Assembly: GCA_017399915.1 (NCBI GenBank)
Contig: JAFQAS010000065.1
Span: forward strand, 124,001 to 188,000
From: Muribaculaceae bacterium
GTDB taxonomy: Bacteria; Bacteroidota; Bacteroidia; Bacteroidales; Muribaculaceae
Length of the DNA stretch: 64,000 nt
Direction of reading: 5' to 3'
The notes beneath the pieces are model-generated. The model was not told the origin of the DNA. It searched no databases and saw nothing but the letters and a program-made list of their open reading frames with translations. Positions 34,765 to 44,560 of the stretch are shown here, one piece after another. Position 1 is the stretch's first letter. Each line of letters begins with the position of its first letter. The position numbers were made by a program, and so were the translations under genes.

Positions 34765-35402
34765 TGGTGTTTTAACCACCTCCCGGCTTTGCCGTACTGA
34801 CTATGTCTTCAATGGGCTGCACTCGGCAATAATCAAGCGAGCTTGGTATATTGCTCTCATTGGCATCATTGTTCCTCCTATTTTTCTGCGAAAAACAAGA
34901 GGAGAGTTGCCTCTCCATATACTTAAGCAGAAACATTAATATTACCTTTTATTGGATATTTTCCTCACGCGTCAGCCCTAACTCCCCTATTGCCACGCAG
35001 TGGATAGCAGAAACAATAGTGCCAATGAAAGCAGCAACTCTCCTCTTGAAATTTCACCGAAATTTTAGGAGGAGTACGGCGAAGCCGGGAGGTGGTCAGA
35101 ATTCCGCACTCCGCATTCCGCACTAAATAAGTTCCGCACTAATTATGAATTATTTTATTGACCCTCTGTTTCGCAGAAAATAGGGGGACGAGGCGCATTG
35201 CGCCGGAGGGGGCAACCAAAATGCCATTTATTTTTTCTCATTTTATTTTTAGTGTCTACTTTTTGGGGCTGGTACAAGCTGGTACAAAATTTTTCGTTTC
35301 TGTGAAAAATACCTTCCCCTATTTCCTTGCTTTTCTATTGAAACGATTTGTAAAAGAATGGGGAGCGACTACAAATCAAGCAAATTTATGCTTACAACTT
35401 CA
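34765..35402. other. 638-bp intergenic region rich in dispersed palindromic repeats
   Basis: A 23-bp inverted repeat (one mismatch) has arms at 34775-34797 and 35074-35096, with smaller inverted matches inside. Around 35160-35220 a further block (CTGTTTCGCAGAAAATAGG) repeats, inverted, part of the sequence near 34870-34907. Open frames here are composed of these repeats and are not convincing genes. I see no complete gene. Confidence 0.65.
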
Positions 35403-35810
35403 TCACTTTTGCTCCTCACCTTTGGGGAGCTTGAATTGGATAGGGAGCTCAAACCTAAAATCTTTATTCCCACCGACCTCTTTATGTGGAATAAATTTAG
35501 GCAATGATTTAACTATTCTCACCGCCTCTTTGTCGAGAGATGGATAACGCCCTCTTACTACTTTTACCGCACCTATTGAACCATCAACTTCAACTTTAAA
35601 CTGAATAACTACTCGTCCTTCCACACCTTCGGCTTTTGCATCGGCAGGATATTGAAGATTTTCTTCAATATATTTCATTAAAGCGGCATCTCCTCCAGGG
35701 AACGTGTAGGGTATTGGATCACTATATCTAATATTAGCAGGATTATCGCCCACAGCAAAGAGATTCAAAGCAGTAACTAACATCAATATTAATGGCAAAA
35801 TTCTTTTCAT
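35403..35810 (-). CDS. Stand-alone TonB C-terminal domain protein
   Basis: 135 residues. A signal peptide (MKRILPLILMLVTALNLFAV) is followed by a short linker and a TonB C-terminal domain: FPGGDAALMKYIEENLQYPADAKAEGVEGRVVIQFKVEVDGSIGAVKVVRG and then EAVRIVKSLPKFIP. It lacks the N-terminal anchor and Pro-rich spacer needed to reach ExbBD, so it may be a periplasmic decoy, a binding module or a partner of another TonB. It is followed (minus strand) by the repeat region. Confidence 0.88.
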   Translation of the reverse strand: MKRILPLILMLVTALNLFAVGDNPANIRYSDPIPYTFPGGDAALMKYIEENLQYPADAKAEGVEGRVVIQFKVEVDGSIGAVKVVRGRYPSLDKEAVRIVKSLPKFIPHKEVGGNKDFRFELPIQFKLPKGEEQK

Positions 35811-35831
35811 GATTAATTGTATTTTGAATGT

Positions 35832-38015
35832 TTATAAATCTATTTTTTTGCGTGGCTCGCGCTTAAAGATGCTCTTCTTCACTTGCACGAGTTTGCGGTA
35901 TGCTCCATGAAGTTTAAACCACAATGGCGATGGCACAGAGTGGATATCCGACGACATTGGGTCGACGAATGTGTTCATCGGTTCGGCTTGACCAAATTGC
36001 TCAGGATATAGCACTATCAAGTTATTACGGCTGAAATGTTTCTGCAAGAAACCGGGCACATCGGCCATATCATCATTGTGCGACACTGATGATTCACGAG
36101 CCGATACCACCACAAACAAGTCGTCTTCGAGGATACGATTTGAGAGCAACACAAAATCTTCCCAACGTTCCACATCGCGATATTCATGGCGAATGTCGTA
36201 GCGACTGCGATGCAACACCCCACGAATAAGTGGTTGTGTGTCGGGGTGGCAACAGAATATCACACGGCAACCCACCTCACGAGTAAGGTTTCCGATTGCT
36301 CTCACCCATCGGCTGAACCCTGTTTCGAATTGAGCCATTGGAGGCACGGCAACCACTATACGAGTCACAGTGTTGACAGGGATAAAACAACGCGACATTA
36401 TCACCATTTGATTTGTTGCCTTGAGCAGTTGCTCAATCTTCGCTCCAAAGAAACTATCAATCACCGTGGCTTTGCGGTGCATACCTATAATCACATCGGT
36501 AATATCCCGTTCCTCAATAGCATTCAACAATCCTGCCACAGTGTTGATGTCGTATCGCTCGATAGGTGTAATCTCCACATCAACGCTCGATGCCGATTTC
36601 ACTGCAATATCAAGAGCATTGCGACCTATGGCACGCGACGAAGCAGAGTTGTCGTTGCGCACATGAATGGCATATATATCGGTTTTGCGGCGTGGATTTC
36701 TCAACATCAACGCCAACTCAGTGAGCGATTCAACAGTGATGGGATTGGCTACCGGTATAAGTATTTTTGTTTCACGTTTTGATGCAGTAGCCTCAGTGGC
36801 GCCCTCGTCGGTAAGTATCTCGATACGCATCTTCGATGCCGCACGTGCAGTAACGATAGGTGCTATTGCGCATGTGATAAGAATCATCAACACCGTGCCA
36901 TTAAGAACAGTTTCGTCCATCATGCGACTTCCGTCGGGCATAATCATATTATATCCTATTGTCACCACGGCAAGTGCCACGGCGGTGTGCGCAGTGGTCA
37001 ACCCGAACATCATTCTTCGCGCCACTCCGTTCATGCCATATATCTTTTGTGCCAACCATGCCGCCACCCATTTGCCTATAAGAGCCACTATAATCATATT
37101 GGCAGCTACATATAGAGTGTTGGCATTAGAGATCACTTTCACATCAATCATCATGCCCACACCTATCAAGAAATATGGGATAAACAAGGCATTGCCCACA
37201 AACTCTATGCGATTCATCAATGGTGAGGCATTAGGCACATAGCGATTCAACACCAGCCCGGCGAAGAATGCTCCAAGCACCGCTTCAAGCTCGATTATTT
37301 GAGCAAACCACGACGCCAAAAACACCATAGCCATCACAAAGATATATTGCGTTACGTTGTCGCTATAATTTTTGAAAAACCAACGGGTGATACGTGGGTA
37401 GGTATAAAGAATTACCACACAATACAACGCCAGTTCGAGGAACAATCGCAATAAATCTCCCCACGAAAATTCGCCTGTGTGATGCACATTTACTGCTCCT
37501 GCAAGAACAAGCAATGCTCCTATCACCGAGATTATCGTCCCCACCACGGCAATCAACACTGCCGGGCTCTTGGTCAACCCAAATCGAGCCACTATGGGAT
37601 AAGATATCAATGTGTGCGACGCATACATCGAAGCAAGCAATATCGATGTAACCCAATTCATATGAAGGATATACACACTTGCCAAAGTGCCCACTATCAT
37701 TGGGAACAAGAATGACAGCAGCCCAAACACCAGCCCCTTTTTGAGGTTGCGTTTGAGATTAAACATATCAATCTCAATACCGGCAAGGAACATAATATAA
37801 AGAATACCCACCTGTCCAAACAGTTCAAAACTCATGTCGCGAGCAAGCACGTTCAACCCGTGAGGGCCTATAACCACACCGGCAACAATCAATCCTATGA
37901 TATGGGGTATTTTAAACCTATTGAGAACAACCGGCGACAACAAAATAATGACCAGCACGATAAAAAATATCAGCACCGGCGATGTAACAAGAGGTGTTGT
38001 TGCGGCTAAAATCAT
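35832..38015 (-). CDS. Kef-type cation:proton antiporter with universal-stress-like C-terminus
   Basis: 727 residues. The CPA2 antiporter part has about 12 transmembrane helices (about 1-400; GLIVAGVVIGPHGLNVL, FLAGIEIDMFNL, ELEAVLGAFFAGLVLNR). The soluble C-terminal half has two USP-like modules (about 420-570 and 570-690; ILIPVANPITVESLTELALMLR, VIIGMHRKATVIDSFFG). It exchanges protons for potassium or sodium. The soluble part may sense nucleotides. It is upstream of the TonB-domain gene by 21 nt. Confidence 0.92.
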   Translation of the reverse strand: MILAATTPLVTSPVLIFFIVLVIILLSPVVLNRFKIPHIIGLIVAGVVIGPHGLNVLARDMSFELFGQVGILYIMFLAGIEIDMFNLKRNLKKGLVFGLLSFLFPMIVGTLASVYILHMNWVTSILLASMYASHTLISYPIVARFGLTKSPAVLIAVVGTIISVIGALLVLAGAVNVHHTGEFSWGDLLRLFLELALYCVVILYTYPRITRWFFKNYSDNVTQYIFVMAMVFLASWFAQIIELEAVLGAFFAGLVLNRYVPNASPLMNRIEFVGNALFIPYFLIGVGMMIDVKVISNANTLYVAANMIIVALIGKWVAAWLAQKIYGMNGVARRMMFGLTTAHTAVALAVVTIGYNMIMPDGSRMMDETVLNGTVLMILITCAIAPIVTARAASKMRIEILTDEGATEATASKRETKILIPVANPITVESLTELALMLRNPRRKTDIYAIHVRNDNSASSRAIGRNALDIAVKSASSVDVEITPIERYDINTVAGLLNAIEERDITDVIIGMHRKATVIDSFFGAKIEQLLKATNQMVIMSRCFIPVNTVTRIVVAVPPMAQFETGFSRWVRAIGNLTREVGCRVIFCCHPDTQPLIRGVLHRSRYDIRHEYRDVERWEDFVLLSNRILEDDLFVVVSARESSVSHNDDMADVPGFLQKHFSRNNLIVLYPEQFGQAEPMNTFVDPMSSDIHSVPSPLWFKLHGAYRKLVQVKKSIFKREPRKKIDL

Positions 38016-38118
38016 GGTATATTTAGGTTATTTTGTTTTTCTTCTGCAAATTTAATCATTTATTCCCAATTCAGCAAATTGGTTTTCCCAAGCAGAACAA
38101 TTATTATTACTCAAGAAC

Positions 38119-38175
38119 AATAAACGCGCGAAGCACTGAAAGCATATAAACTTCCCCATGCTTCGCACGTTTATT
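38119..38175 (-). terminator. Terminator downstream of 38208 gene
   Basis: A 17-bp stem (AATAAACGCGCGAAGCA / TGCTTCGCACGTTTATT, one mismatch) around a 23-nt loop, in the gap before the antiporter gene. The minus-strand tail is only moderately T-rich. Confidence 0.6.
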
Positions 38176-38207
38176 TTGCTATAAAATCAACCTTTTATCG
38201 CTCCAGT

Positions 38208-39704
38208 TTATGGTCTTCCCTTCAATGGAATATAAACTTTGATAAGTTTTACATCGGGATAATCTTCTTCTTTAAAACTCATGAATGAATAATCATCAAT
38301 CCAATGTATCAAATTTTCAATAGCCCTTTCGTCAAGCGTATTAGCAACAACTTCTTTCAATATTATCTTTGTAAAGACAACATGCCCTAAACTATTAATT
38401 GCCACTTCCACAACGCCATAATCGCTTATATCTTTTAATTGCTTATAGTTATCTTTTATTTTCTCATTTATCTTGAGATTGAATAATTCTACTTCATTCT
38501 CTTTAAATAAGCTTTCAGAATAGCTATTATTTCCAATTATTCCTTTTGTTTTATAAACTAATCCATCTCCATTATCTATATAATATTGCTTATACTCTCC
38601 TTTTTCTTCTACAATCAATTTAGGTTCTACATAATTCGATTTTATGGATTCTTCTATTCCAGAATCTAACAAATCCTCATTTTTTCTGACTCCCTTACTT
38701 GACAATGGTATATATACTTTTACGTATTCAACTTCATTTAATTTATCCTTATTTGATATAGGTGTAAACTTATATTTTTTTACCGTTTTCAGCATAAACC
38801 CTTTTGTATTATCTGAAATAGAATCTGTAACCCGATTACTTAACATCAATTTTACATCTACGGCACAACCATTCTCATCTATTATTACATCAAACCCTCC
38901 ATACTCTCCTAATTCGGAAAATTCTGAGTATTCTTTAGAAACTATATCATTCAATTTATTATTTATCTTATTGGCATGTTTTTTTGCAATAATTTCTTTT
39001 GAATATTCTCTATTTATTTCATCTTTTGCGACCAATCTTTGCACTAAATTATTTCCATCATCAAAGTAATACTGACAAATATCACCCTCAATAATTTTTT
39101 TTATAAAAACGGGTTCTTTATATAATTGTTCTCTTTGTTCATATTTATGCAAAGCCTTCTCCATTAATGATATTATCGTTGGCAAATCCTCATCACCCTT
39201 TTTTAGCCGACAATAGACACCATTTATTCCTATGATGCCATTCCAAGTGTTATCCTCACTATTATATAATAAGTCAACTCTAATACTATTTGCATTTAAT
39301 AATTTTTTTACATAAGAAACCCGCTCACTATAATCATCTACAAAAGGCTTTTGACAATAATCATATATTTTCCTTAAAGCATCTATTATTACTTTAATCT
39401 CTTCATACGAACAGGATGTAACCTCCACGGAATTTTCCCCTAAAACCCCAGCAACAATATATTGATCTTTCTTATTAGTCAATATATTTTCTAATTCATA
39501 TAGTTCAATGCCGAATTTTTCAAGCCAATTAGAATAATACATTGATGCGGCTGTAGGCACACCATTTATTGAATCCATTAACGCCCATTGCGAAAACTCT
39601 TTATCATATTTAGGTTCAACTAAAACCGAGTCGTTGACTACTGGCATGGAGGCATTTGCGGTCAATGTAATAGCGCAAAATAAGTAAAATAATATCTTTT
39701 TCAT
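38208..39704 (-). CDS. Secreted protein with two degenerate TonB-C-like domains
   Basis: 498 residues, with signal peptide (MKKILFYLFCAITLTANAS). Two C-terminal segments read like TonB C-terminal domains: about 265-345 (GGFDVIIDENGCAVDVKLML ... KKYKFTPI ... YVKVYIPLS) and about 425-498 (GVVEVAINSLGHVVFTKIIL ... LDERAIENLIHWI ... IKVYIPLKG). They keep the order beta strand, D/N-G, beta strand, helix, K-x-F/Y, V-Y-I-P. A similar 'QYYFDDGNNLVQRLVAKDE'/'QYYIDNGDGLVYKTKG' segment precedes each, so a larger unit is duplicated. The N-terminal half has no recognised domain. The gene is AT-rich. Confidence 0.7.
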   Translation of the reverse strand: MKKILFYLFCAITLTANASMPVVNDSVLVEPKYDKEFSQWALMDSINGVPTAASMYYSNWLEKFGIELYELENILTNKKDQYIVAGVLGENSVEVTSCSYEEIKVIIDALRKIYDYCQKPFVDDYSERVSYVKKLLNANSIRVDLLYNSEDNTWNGIIGINGVYCRLKKGDEDLPTIISLMEKALHKYEQREQLYKEPVFIKKIIEGDICQYYFDDGNNLVQRLVAKDEINREYSKEIIAKKHANKINNKLNDIVSKEYSEFSELGEYGGFDVIIDENGCAVDVKLMLSNRVTDSISDNTKGFMLKTVKKYKFTPISNKDKLNEVEYVKVYIPLSSKGVRKNEDLLDSGIEESIKSNYVEPKLIVEEKGEYKQYYIDNGDGLVYKTKGIIGNNSYSESLFKENEVELFNLKINEKIKDNYKQLKDISDYGVVEVAINSLGHVVFTKIILKEVVANTLDERAIENLIHWIDDYSFMSFKEEDYPDVKLIKVYIPLKGRP

Positions 39705-39773
39705 AATTTCGAATTTAAGATGTAATTCATTTGATATACAAATATAGCTATTTTATTTTTATCTCCAATAAAA

Positions 39774-39804
39774 ATCGCCCGGGCAAGGGTGTTGCTCGGG
39801 CGAT
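39774..39804 (-). terminator. Terminator of the glycogen operon
   Basis: A 13-bp stem (ATCGCCCGGGCAA / TTGCTCGGGCGAT, one G-T pair) with loop GGGTG and a T-rich minus-strand tail. Confidence 0.8.
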
Positions 39805-39825
39805 GACATATTTAGAATTGTTTTA

Positions 39826-41286
39826 TTACTTTTTAGCGGCTGCTTTTTTCTTAGCAGGGGCTTTTGCGGCTGGCTTAGCTGCTGCCTTTTTAGTAGCACA
39901 TTTCTTTGCTGCAGGCTTTTTAGCTGGAGCTGCTTCTTCTTTTTCGATTTGTGCTAACGCTTCGCGCAATTTGTGCTCTTCGTTGAAGTGCTCGATGTTT
40001 TTACGCATAGAGGTCAACTCTTTATTGAGTGCTTCAATTTCGTGAGCTTGGTTGCGGATAGTGGTAAGCAATGCGTTCAATTCTTCGTTTTCGATTGAAA
40101 GAGGATATTGCTCTTCAACACGCACGATAAAGTCGGCAAGCACATTCATATAGTTTGTGAACGCTTGGAATGGAGTTTCATATGGAGAGAAATGGCTATG
40201 CACTGCACCATCGCTACCATGACGAGTCGACATGTAGAAGAAGTGGTCGCTTGCTTGTAGGTAGTTCCAGTCTTGCTTGATGCGGCGGTCGTCGCAAAGG
40301 CGCACGCGTTCAGCTACAGAATATAGCTTGTTGAATGCTTCGTTTTGCAATTTGTTACCAAGCCAAGCCGAAGTGTCGCGAGCTTCGTCGGCCCAAGAGA
40401 TTGGGTGCATCACGCTCAATTCTCCCACAGGCTTGATTTTAGCGATTGCTTCGCTTGGAGTGAGGAAGTCGATACCTGCCTCAGCCGCAAATCGTGGAAG
40501 AGCTTCGAGGAATTGGAATATACCTGTTTCGCGACCTTGCATTTCACCAAATGTTTCGAGGTTCATGAATAGGTTCACGATTTGTTCTTCTTGAGGAGTT
40601 TCGGCAATCCAATCGATATATTTTTCGGCAGTCAATGGATAAGCGTCCCACTCATAGTTGCTGAAACGGAATGCGATATCATCGCTGAGTTTTGAGTTTT
40701 TCAACAACATTTTGAGTTTTGGAGCCGAAGCTGCTGAATAGACATAGTTAGGCGATTTCCAACCAAGAATGTGTTTTGCGCCTTCGGTGATAACACCTTT
40801 ATAACCCATCGCAGCAATTTGAGGAGCGAGGTCGTCGCAATAAATCAACTCTGTGTTGCGGAACACTTTAGGTTTCACTCCGAAAAGGTCGTTGAGTTTC
40901 TTTTCGTGATCCTTAACTTGTGCCATAAATTCTTCGGGCTCGGTGAGTGAAGAAAGTGAGTGAGCATAAGTTTCGGCAAGGAATTCAACTTTACCTGTAT
41001 CGGCAAGTTTTTTCAACAAGTCGATAAATTCGGGCACATATTGTTCGCATTGTTCGAGTGCCACACCTGTGATAGAGATAGCACATTTAAATTTGCCTTT
41101 GCCTTCTTGAATCATATTGAGCAATGTTTCGGCAGCAGGCATATAGCTACGATAAGCTATGCGAGAGATAATATCGTCGTTAGCGAAATCGTCGTAATAG
41201 TAATGGTCGTTGCCAATGTCGAAGAAGCGATATCTTTTAAGACGGAATGGCTGATGAATCTGGAAATAAAAACAGATTGCTTTCAT
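39826..41286 (-). CDS. Glycoside hydrolase family 57 amylase with Lys/Ala-rich tail
   Basis: 486 residues. GH57 catalytic barrel (about 1-370): FQIHQPFRLKRYRFFDIG, SITGVALEQ, FRNTELIYCDDLA (the nucleophile region, E in RNTE) and NLFMNLETFGEMQGRETGIFQFL. Then a coiled coil (ENEELNALLTTIRNQAHEIEALNKEL) and a tail of about 35 residues made almost only of Lys, Ala and Pro (KKPAAKKCATKKAAAK). GH57 enzymes cleave or transfer alpha-1,4 glucans. It is the last gene of the debranching/GT4/GH57 operon, acting on intracellular glycogen. Confidence 0.92.
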   Translation of the reverse strand: MKAICFYFQIHQPFRLKRYRFFDIGNDHYYYDDFANDDIISRIAYRSYMPAAETLLNMIQEGKGKFKCAISITGVALEQCEQYVPEFIDLLKKLADTGKVEFLAETYAHSLSSLTEPEEFMAQVKDHEKKLNDLFGVKPKVFRNTELIYCDDLAPQIAAMGYKGVITEGAKHILGWKSPNYVYSAASAPKLKMLLKNSKLSDDIAFRFSNYEWDAYPLTAEKYIDWIAETPQEEQIVNLFMNLETFGEMQGRETGIFQFLEALPRFAAEAGIDFLTPSEAIAKIKPVGELSVMHPISWADEARDTSAWLGNKLQNEAFNKLYSVAERVRLCDDRRIKQDWNYLQASDHFFYMSTRHGSDGAVHSHFSPYETPFQAFTNYMNVLADFIVRVEEQYPLSIENEELNALLTTIRNQAHEIEALNKELTSMRKNIEHFNEEHKLREALAQIEKEEAAPAKKPAAKKCATKKAAAKPAAKAPAKKKAAAKK

Positions 41287-41320
41287 AATCTATATTGTTT
41301 TTTTGTATTTACTGAATTGA

Positions 41321-42589
41321 TTAATAATTATAATAGCTAAGCACTTTGCGATAAATATCGATAACCTTTGCACCGGCTTTGTCCCAAGTGATTTGGTTCA
41401 CTTCATAAAGTCCGTCTTCGCGGAGTTGTTCATACATCGCCGGATAGGTCACGATTGAGTTAATCGCATCGGCCATTGCGTCGATATCCCAATAGTCGGT
41501 TTTTATCACGTTATTAAGGATTTCGGCACAGCCCGATTGTTTTGAAATGATTGAAGGCACACCCATCTGCATCGCTTCGAGTGGCGAGATACCGAATGGT
41601 TCCGACACCGAAGGCATGATATACACATCTGACGCCTTTAGCATTTCATATACTTGCTTACCCTTTTGGAAACCGGGGAAGTGGAAACGGTCGGAGATTC
41701 CACGCTCGGCAGCAAGAGCAATCATTTTATCCATCATATCACCACTACCTGCCATCACAAAACGCACATTGTGGTTATTCTTCAACACCTTGGCTGCTGC
41801 TTCCACGAAATATTCAGGACCTTTTTGCATTGTGATACGGCCAAGGAATGTAACCACTTTTTCTTTGGGTTTATTGGCTGTTACGGCAAGTAATTCAGGG
41901 CTCAATGGCTCAACGGCATTATGCACTGTCGTAACCTTAGCAGGGTCGATACCATATTTCTCAATCACGGTGCGACGAGTGAGGTCGCTCACGGTGATAA
42001 TATGGTCGGCGTGATGCATACCGTCAAGCTCTATGCCAAACACTGTGGGGTTAACGTTGCCACGTGAGCGGTCAAAGTCGGTAGCGTGCACGTGAATCAC
42101 CAATGGTTTGCCTGTCACTTGCTTTGCGTGAATGCCGGCAGGATAGGTGAGCCAGTCGTGAGAGTGAATGATATCAAACTCTTCGGTGCGAGCAATCACA
42201 CCCGCCATTGTAGAGTAGTTATTAATCTCTTCAAGAAGGTTTTCGGGATAACGACCCGAGAACTCAATACAGCCCAAATCGTTGGTGCGCATATAATTGA
42301 AATCGGCATAAATATTGTCGCGCAGACGGAAGTAATAATCAGGATCCATCAAGTGACCAATGCGCCCTTCAACATATTCACGATTCACATCGCGCCATGC
42401 CACAGGCACTTGCGATGCACCAATAATGCGGGCAAACGAACGTTCTTCATCGCCATGAGGCTTGGGAATTACAAACGTAATATCCATATCGCCACACTCC
42501 CACATACCCTTAGTGAGACCATAGCTGGCAGTTCCGAGTCCGCCTAAGATGTGAGGTGGAAATTCCCACCCAAACATTAATGCTTTCAT
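41321..42589 (-). CDS. Glycosyltransferase family 4 (glycogen synthase-like)
   Basis: 422 residues, GT-B fold. Seen: N-terminal MKALMFGWEFPPHILGGLGTASYGL with the GG loop for nucleotide-sugar binding, FDIIHSHDWL, HVHATDFDR, GRITMQKGPEYFVEAAAKVL and the C-terminal donor site EPFGISPLEAMQMGVPSI (E-x7-E). It transfers sugar from a nucleotide donor. Context between GH57 and the debranching enzyme suggests alpha-glucan synthesis or priming. The same gene trio occurs in other Bacteroidales glycogen loci, as I recall. Confidence 0.9.
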   Translation of the reverse strand: MKALMFGWEFPPHILGGLGTASYGLTKGMWECGDMDITFVIPKPHGDEERSFARIIGASQVPVAWRDVNREYVEGRIGHLMDPDYYFRLRDNIYADFNYMRTNDLGCIEFSGRYPENLLEEINNYSTMAGVIARTEEFDIIHSHDWLTYPAGIHAKQVTGKPLVIHVHATDFDRSRGNVNPTVFGIELDGMHHADHIITVSDLTRRTVIEKYGIDPAKVTTVHNAVEPLSPELLAVTANKPKEKVVTFLGRITMQKGPEYFVEAAAKVLKNNHNVRFVMAGSGDMMDKMIALAAERGISDRFHFPGFQKGKQVYEMLKASDVYIMPSVSEPFGISPLEAMQMGVPSIISKQSGCAEILNNVIKTDYWDIDAMADAINSIVTYPAMYEQLREDGLYEVNQITWDKAGAKVIDIYRKVLSYYNY

Positions 42590-42616
42590 AATCTTTTACC
42601 GGTATATGATGAGTGA

Positions 42617-44560
42617 TTAAACAGTTAATTTTTTAAGTGTGCGCAATGTGCGGAGCACCTCTGCCACGTTTGTTGCGTGAGAAATTGCACCACGGCCTGC
42701 AAATGGAGGGTTGCCATCATAAAGTTGCGAGAGCGACCCGATACAGCCTTGCGACATTTCATCTTCAAAGCCGATGAGCATGCGGTCGATATATGACACG
42801 CCACTCATGCCAAACACACGAAGATATGCATCGGCATAGAAGCCCATCAACCATGGACGAGCCGGACCGTTGTGAAGTGATATCTCGCGGTCTTCGGGCG
42901 AACCGAGATAGAATGGACGATAGCCATAGCTGCGTGGCGACAATGAGCGCAATCCCTTAGGTGTGAGCAATTCGCGGGTAACCACGTCGAGCACACGCTT
43001 GCGTTGACGGCGGTCGAGCGGTGAATAGTCAAGTCCTATCGCGATTGCCATATTGGGGCGCACCGATGGGTCGGCATATGTTCCGTTCACATAGTCGTAG
43101 AGATATCCATAATCGTTGAGGAACATATCGACAAATGGTTGTGCCATCTTTTCAACTTGCGCCATGCACATATCGTGGAATTCTTGACGTTCTTCATCGT
43201 TTTCGCTCAACATAGCGGCAAATCTGAGCGCGTTATACCACAATGCGTTAAACTCTACGAGGTAGCCGGTGCGAGGCACAACAGGCTTACCCCACATCAT
43301 TGAGTTCATCCACGACACAGGAGTTGATGTGCCAATGGTCGATACCATTGCGTTGTCATCGACTTGCAAGTTGGGGTGATTATTTTCGAGAATATAGTTG
43401 ATGATTTTTTCAACCAATTCCATATACTCATCGTGAGCAGCGGTGACGCTGATACTCTTGGCATATTGTTGAATAGCCCACACTGCCCACAATGGGATAT
43501 CGGGCAAGTCGATGCCATGAATGCGATTGCTCAACTCGCCTGTTTCCATAAATTTCACCAACTCGGCACTTGCTGTTGCCATGATTGACTCAAAGTCGTC
43601 TTTATGGTCAATCGCCAATGTGGTGCCGGGAAGCGACATAAATGTGTTGCGCGCCAACACTGTTCCCCAAGGATAGCCCGATAGGATAAAGTCGCCGTCG
43701 TTATCTTTGAGATAGAATTGCTTAGCCGCATTTTTCAAACAGTTGAAGAAACTTGAACGGCATGTGCGCGATGCAATCTCTTTTTCATACATTTTGTTGA
43801 GTGAACGAGGTGATACCTCTTTGATACCGGCCGAGAAGATGATTGACTCACCCTTCTTGATGGGCACTTCGAAATAACCGGGCACCCAAAGGTCCTCGGT
43901 GTAAGGCACTCCGCGCTCAAGGTCTTTCACATACTCAATGCCGTTATACCAGTGGGGATCGTTCACCCATTTTGGTTTATGGCTGAATTGCATGTATAGT
44001 GTGGGATATCCGTTATAAAGGCAACTTGCCACCCCATTTTGCACCTCATCACATGCGGTGTTGAGGCTTGAATTGGCCATACACAACTCGTTTGATTCAC
44101 GGAAAGCCAAGAACGGACGGAATTGCAATGTTGTGGGCGAGTGAGCCTCAACCAATGTGTAACGAATCAAAATACGATTTTCGTGCGAAATAAAAATTTT
44201 CTCTTTGGTAAGAATCACACCACCCACACGATATGTGGTGCGTGGCACACTTTCGCAGTCAAACTCGCGAATATATTTGTGCCCATTGGGGCTATAAACC
44301 CCGCCTTGATAACGATGCAAACCCAGATTAAATGGAGCTCCGTGTTGAATCACAGTTTCATCGAGCGACGACAACAACACATGAGGCCTGTTTCCCATCT
44401 CTGCAATGGGGATAACCAACAATCCGTGTTGCTTACGGGTATTGCAACCTACAACGCTCGTACAGTGATATGCACCCGATTGATTGGTGCGAAGCATCTC
44501 TTTAGGGAGAGATTGCTCCAAGTTAATCATAAGGTTTTTATCAAACTTAAGATAACTCAT
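42617..44560 (-). CDS. Glycogen debranching enzyme (amylo-alpha-1,6-glucosidase family)
   Basis: 647 residues. N-terminal GDE_N domain (about 1-240; MSYLKFDKNLMINLEQSLPKEMLRTNQSGAYHCTSVVGCNTRKQHGLLV) and C-terminal (alpha/alpha)6-barrel (about 280-640). Seen there: FILSGYPWGTVLARNTFMSLPG, IHGIDLPDIPLWAVWAIQQY and LGSPEDREISLHNGPARPWLMGFYADAYL, which carries the catalytic Glu/Asp. It hydrolyses alpha-1,6 branches of glycogen. It is the first gene of the operon, 27 nt before the GT4 gene. Confidence 0.93.
   Translation of the reverse strand: MSYLKFDKNLMINLEQSLPKEMLRTNQSGAYHCTSVVGCNTRKQHGLLVIPIAEMGNRPHVLLSSLDETVIQHGAPFNLGLHRYQGGVYSPNGHKYIREFDCESVPRTTYRVGGVILTKEKIFISHENRILIRYTLVEAHSPTTLQFRPFLAFRESNELCMANSSLNTACDEVQNGVASCLYNGYPTLYMQFSHKPKWVNDPHWYNGIEYVKDLERGVPYTEDLWVPGYFEVPIKKGESIIFSAGIKEVSPRSLNKMYEKEIASRTCRSSFFNCLKNAAKQFYLKDNDGDFILSGYPWGTVLARNTFMSLPGTTLAIDHKDDFESIMATASAELVKFMETGELSNRIHGIDLPDIPLWAVWAIQQYAKSISVTAAHDEYMELVEKIINYILENNHPNLQVDDNAMVSTIGTSTPVSWMNSMMWGKPVVPRTGYLVEFNALWYNALRFAAMLSENDEERQEFHDMCMAQVEKMAQPFVDMFLNDYGYLYDYVNGTYADPSVRPNMAIAIGLDYSPLDRRQRKRVLDVVTRELLTPKGLRSLSPRSYGYRPFYLGSPEDREISLHNGPARPWLMGFYADAYLRVFGMSGVSYIDRMLIGFEDEMSQGCIGSLSQLYDGNPPFAGRGAISHATNVAEVLRTLRTLKKLTV

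Noticed and set aside
34851..35126. Open frame of 91 codons, plus strand, after the sigma partner gene
   Set aside because: It consists of inverted-repeat sequence and has no protein-like composition or start context.
35158..35547. Open frame of 129 codons, plus strand, overlapping the TonB-domain gene
   Set aside because: It overlaps a well-supported gene on the other strand and runs through the repeat block.
39731..40045. Plus-strand frame rich in Ala/Phe opposite the GH57 tail
   Set aside because: It is the antisense of the Lys/Ala-rich tail, which produces an artificial Ala/Phe-rich frame.
43735..43920. Several short frames inside the debranching enzyme gene
   Set aside because: All lie in other frames of a complete, motif-supported gene.
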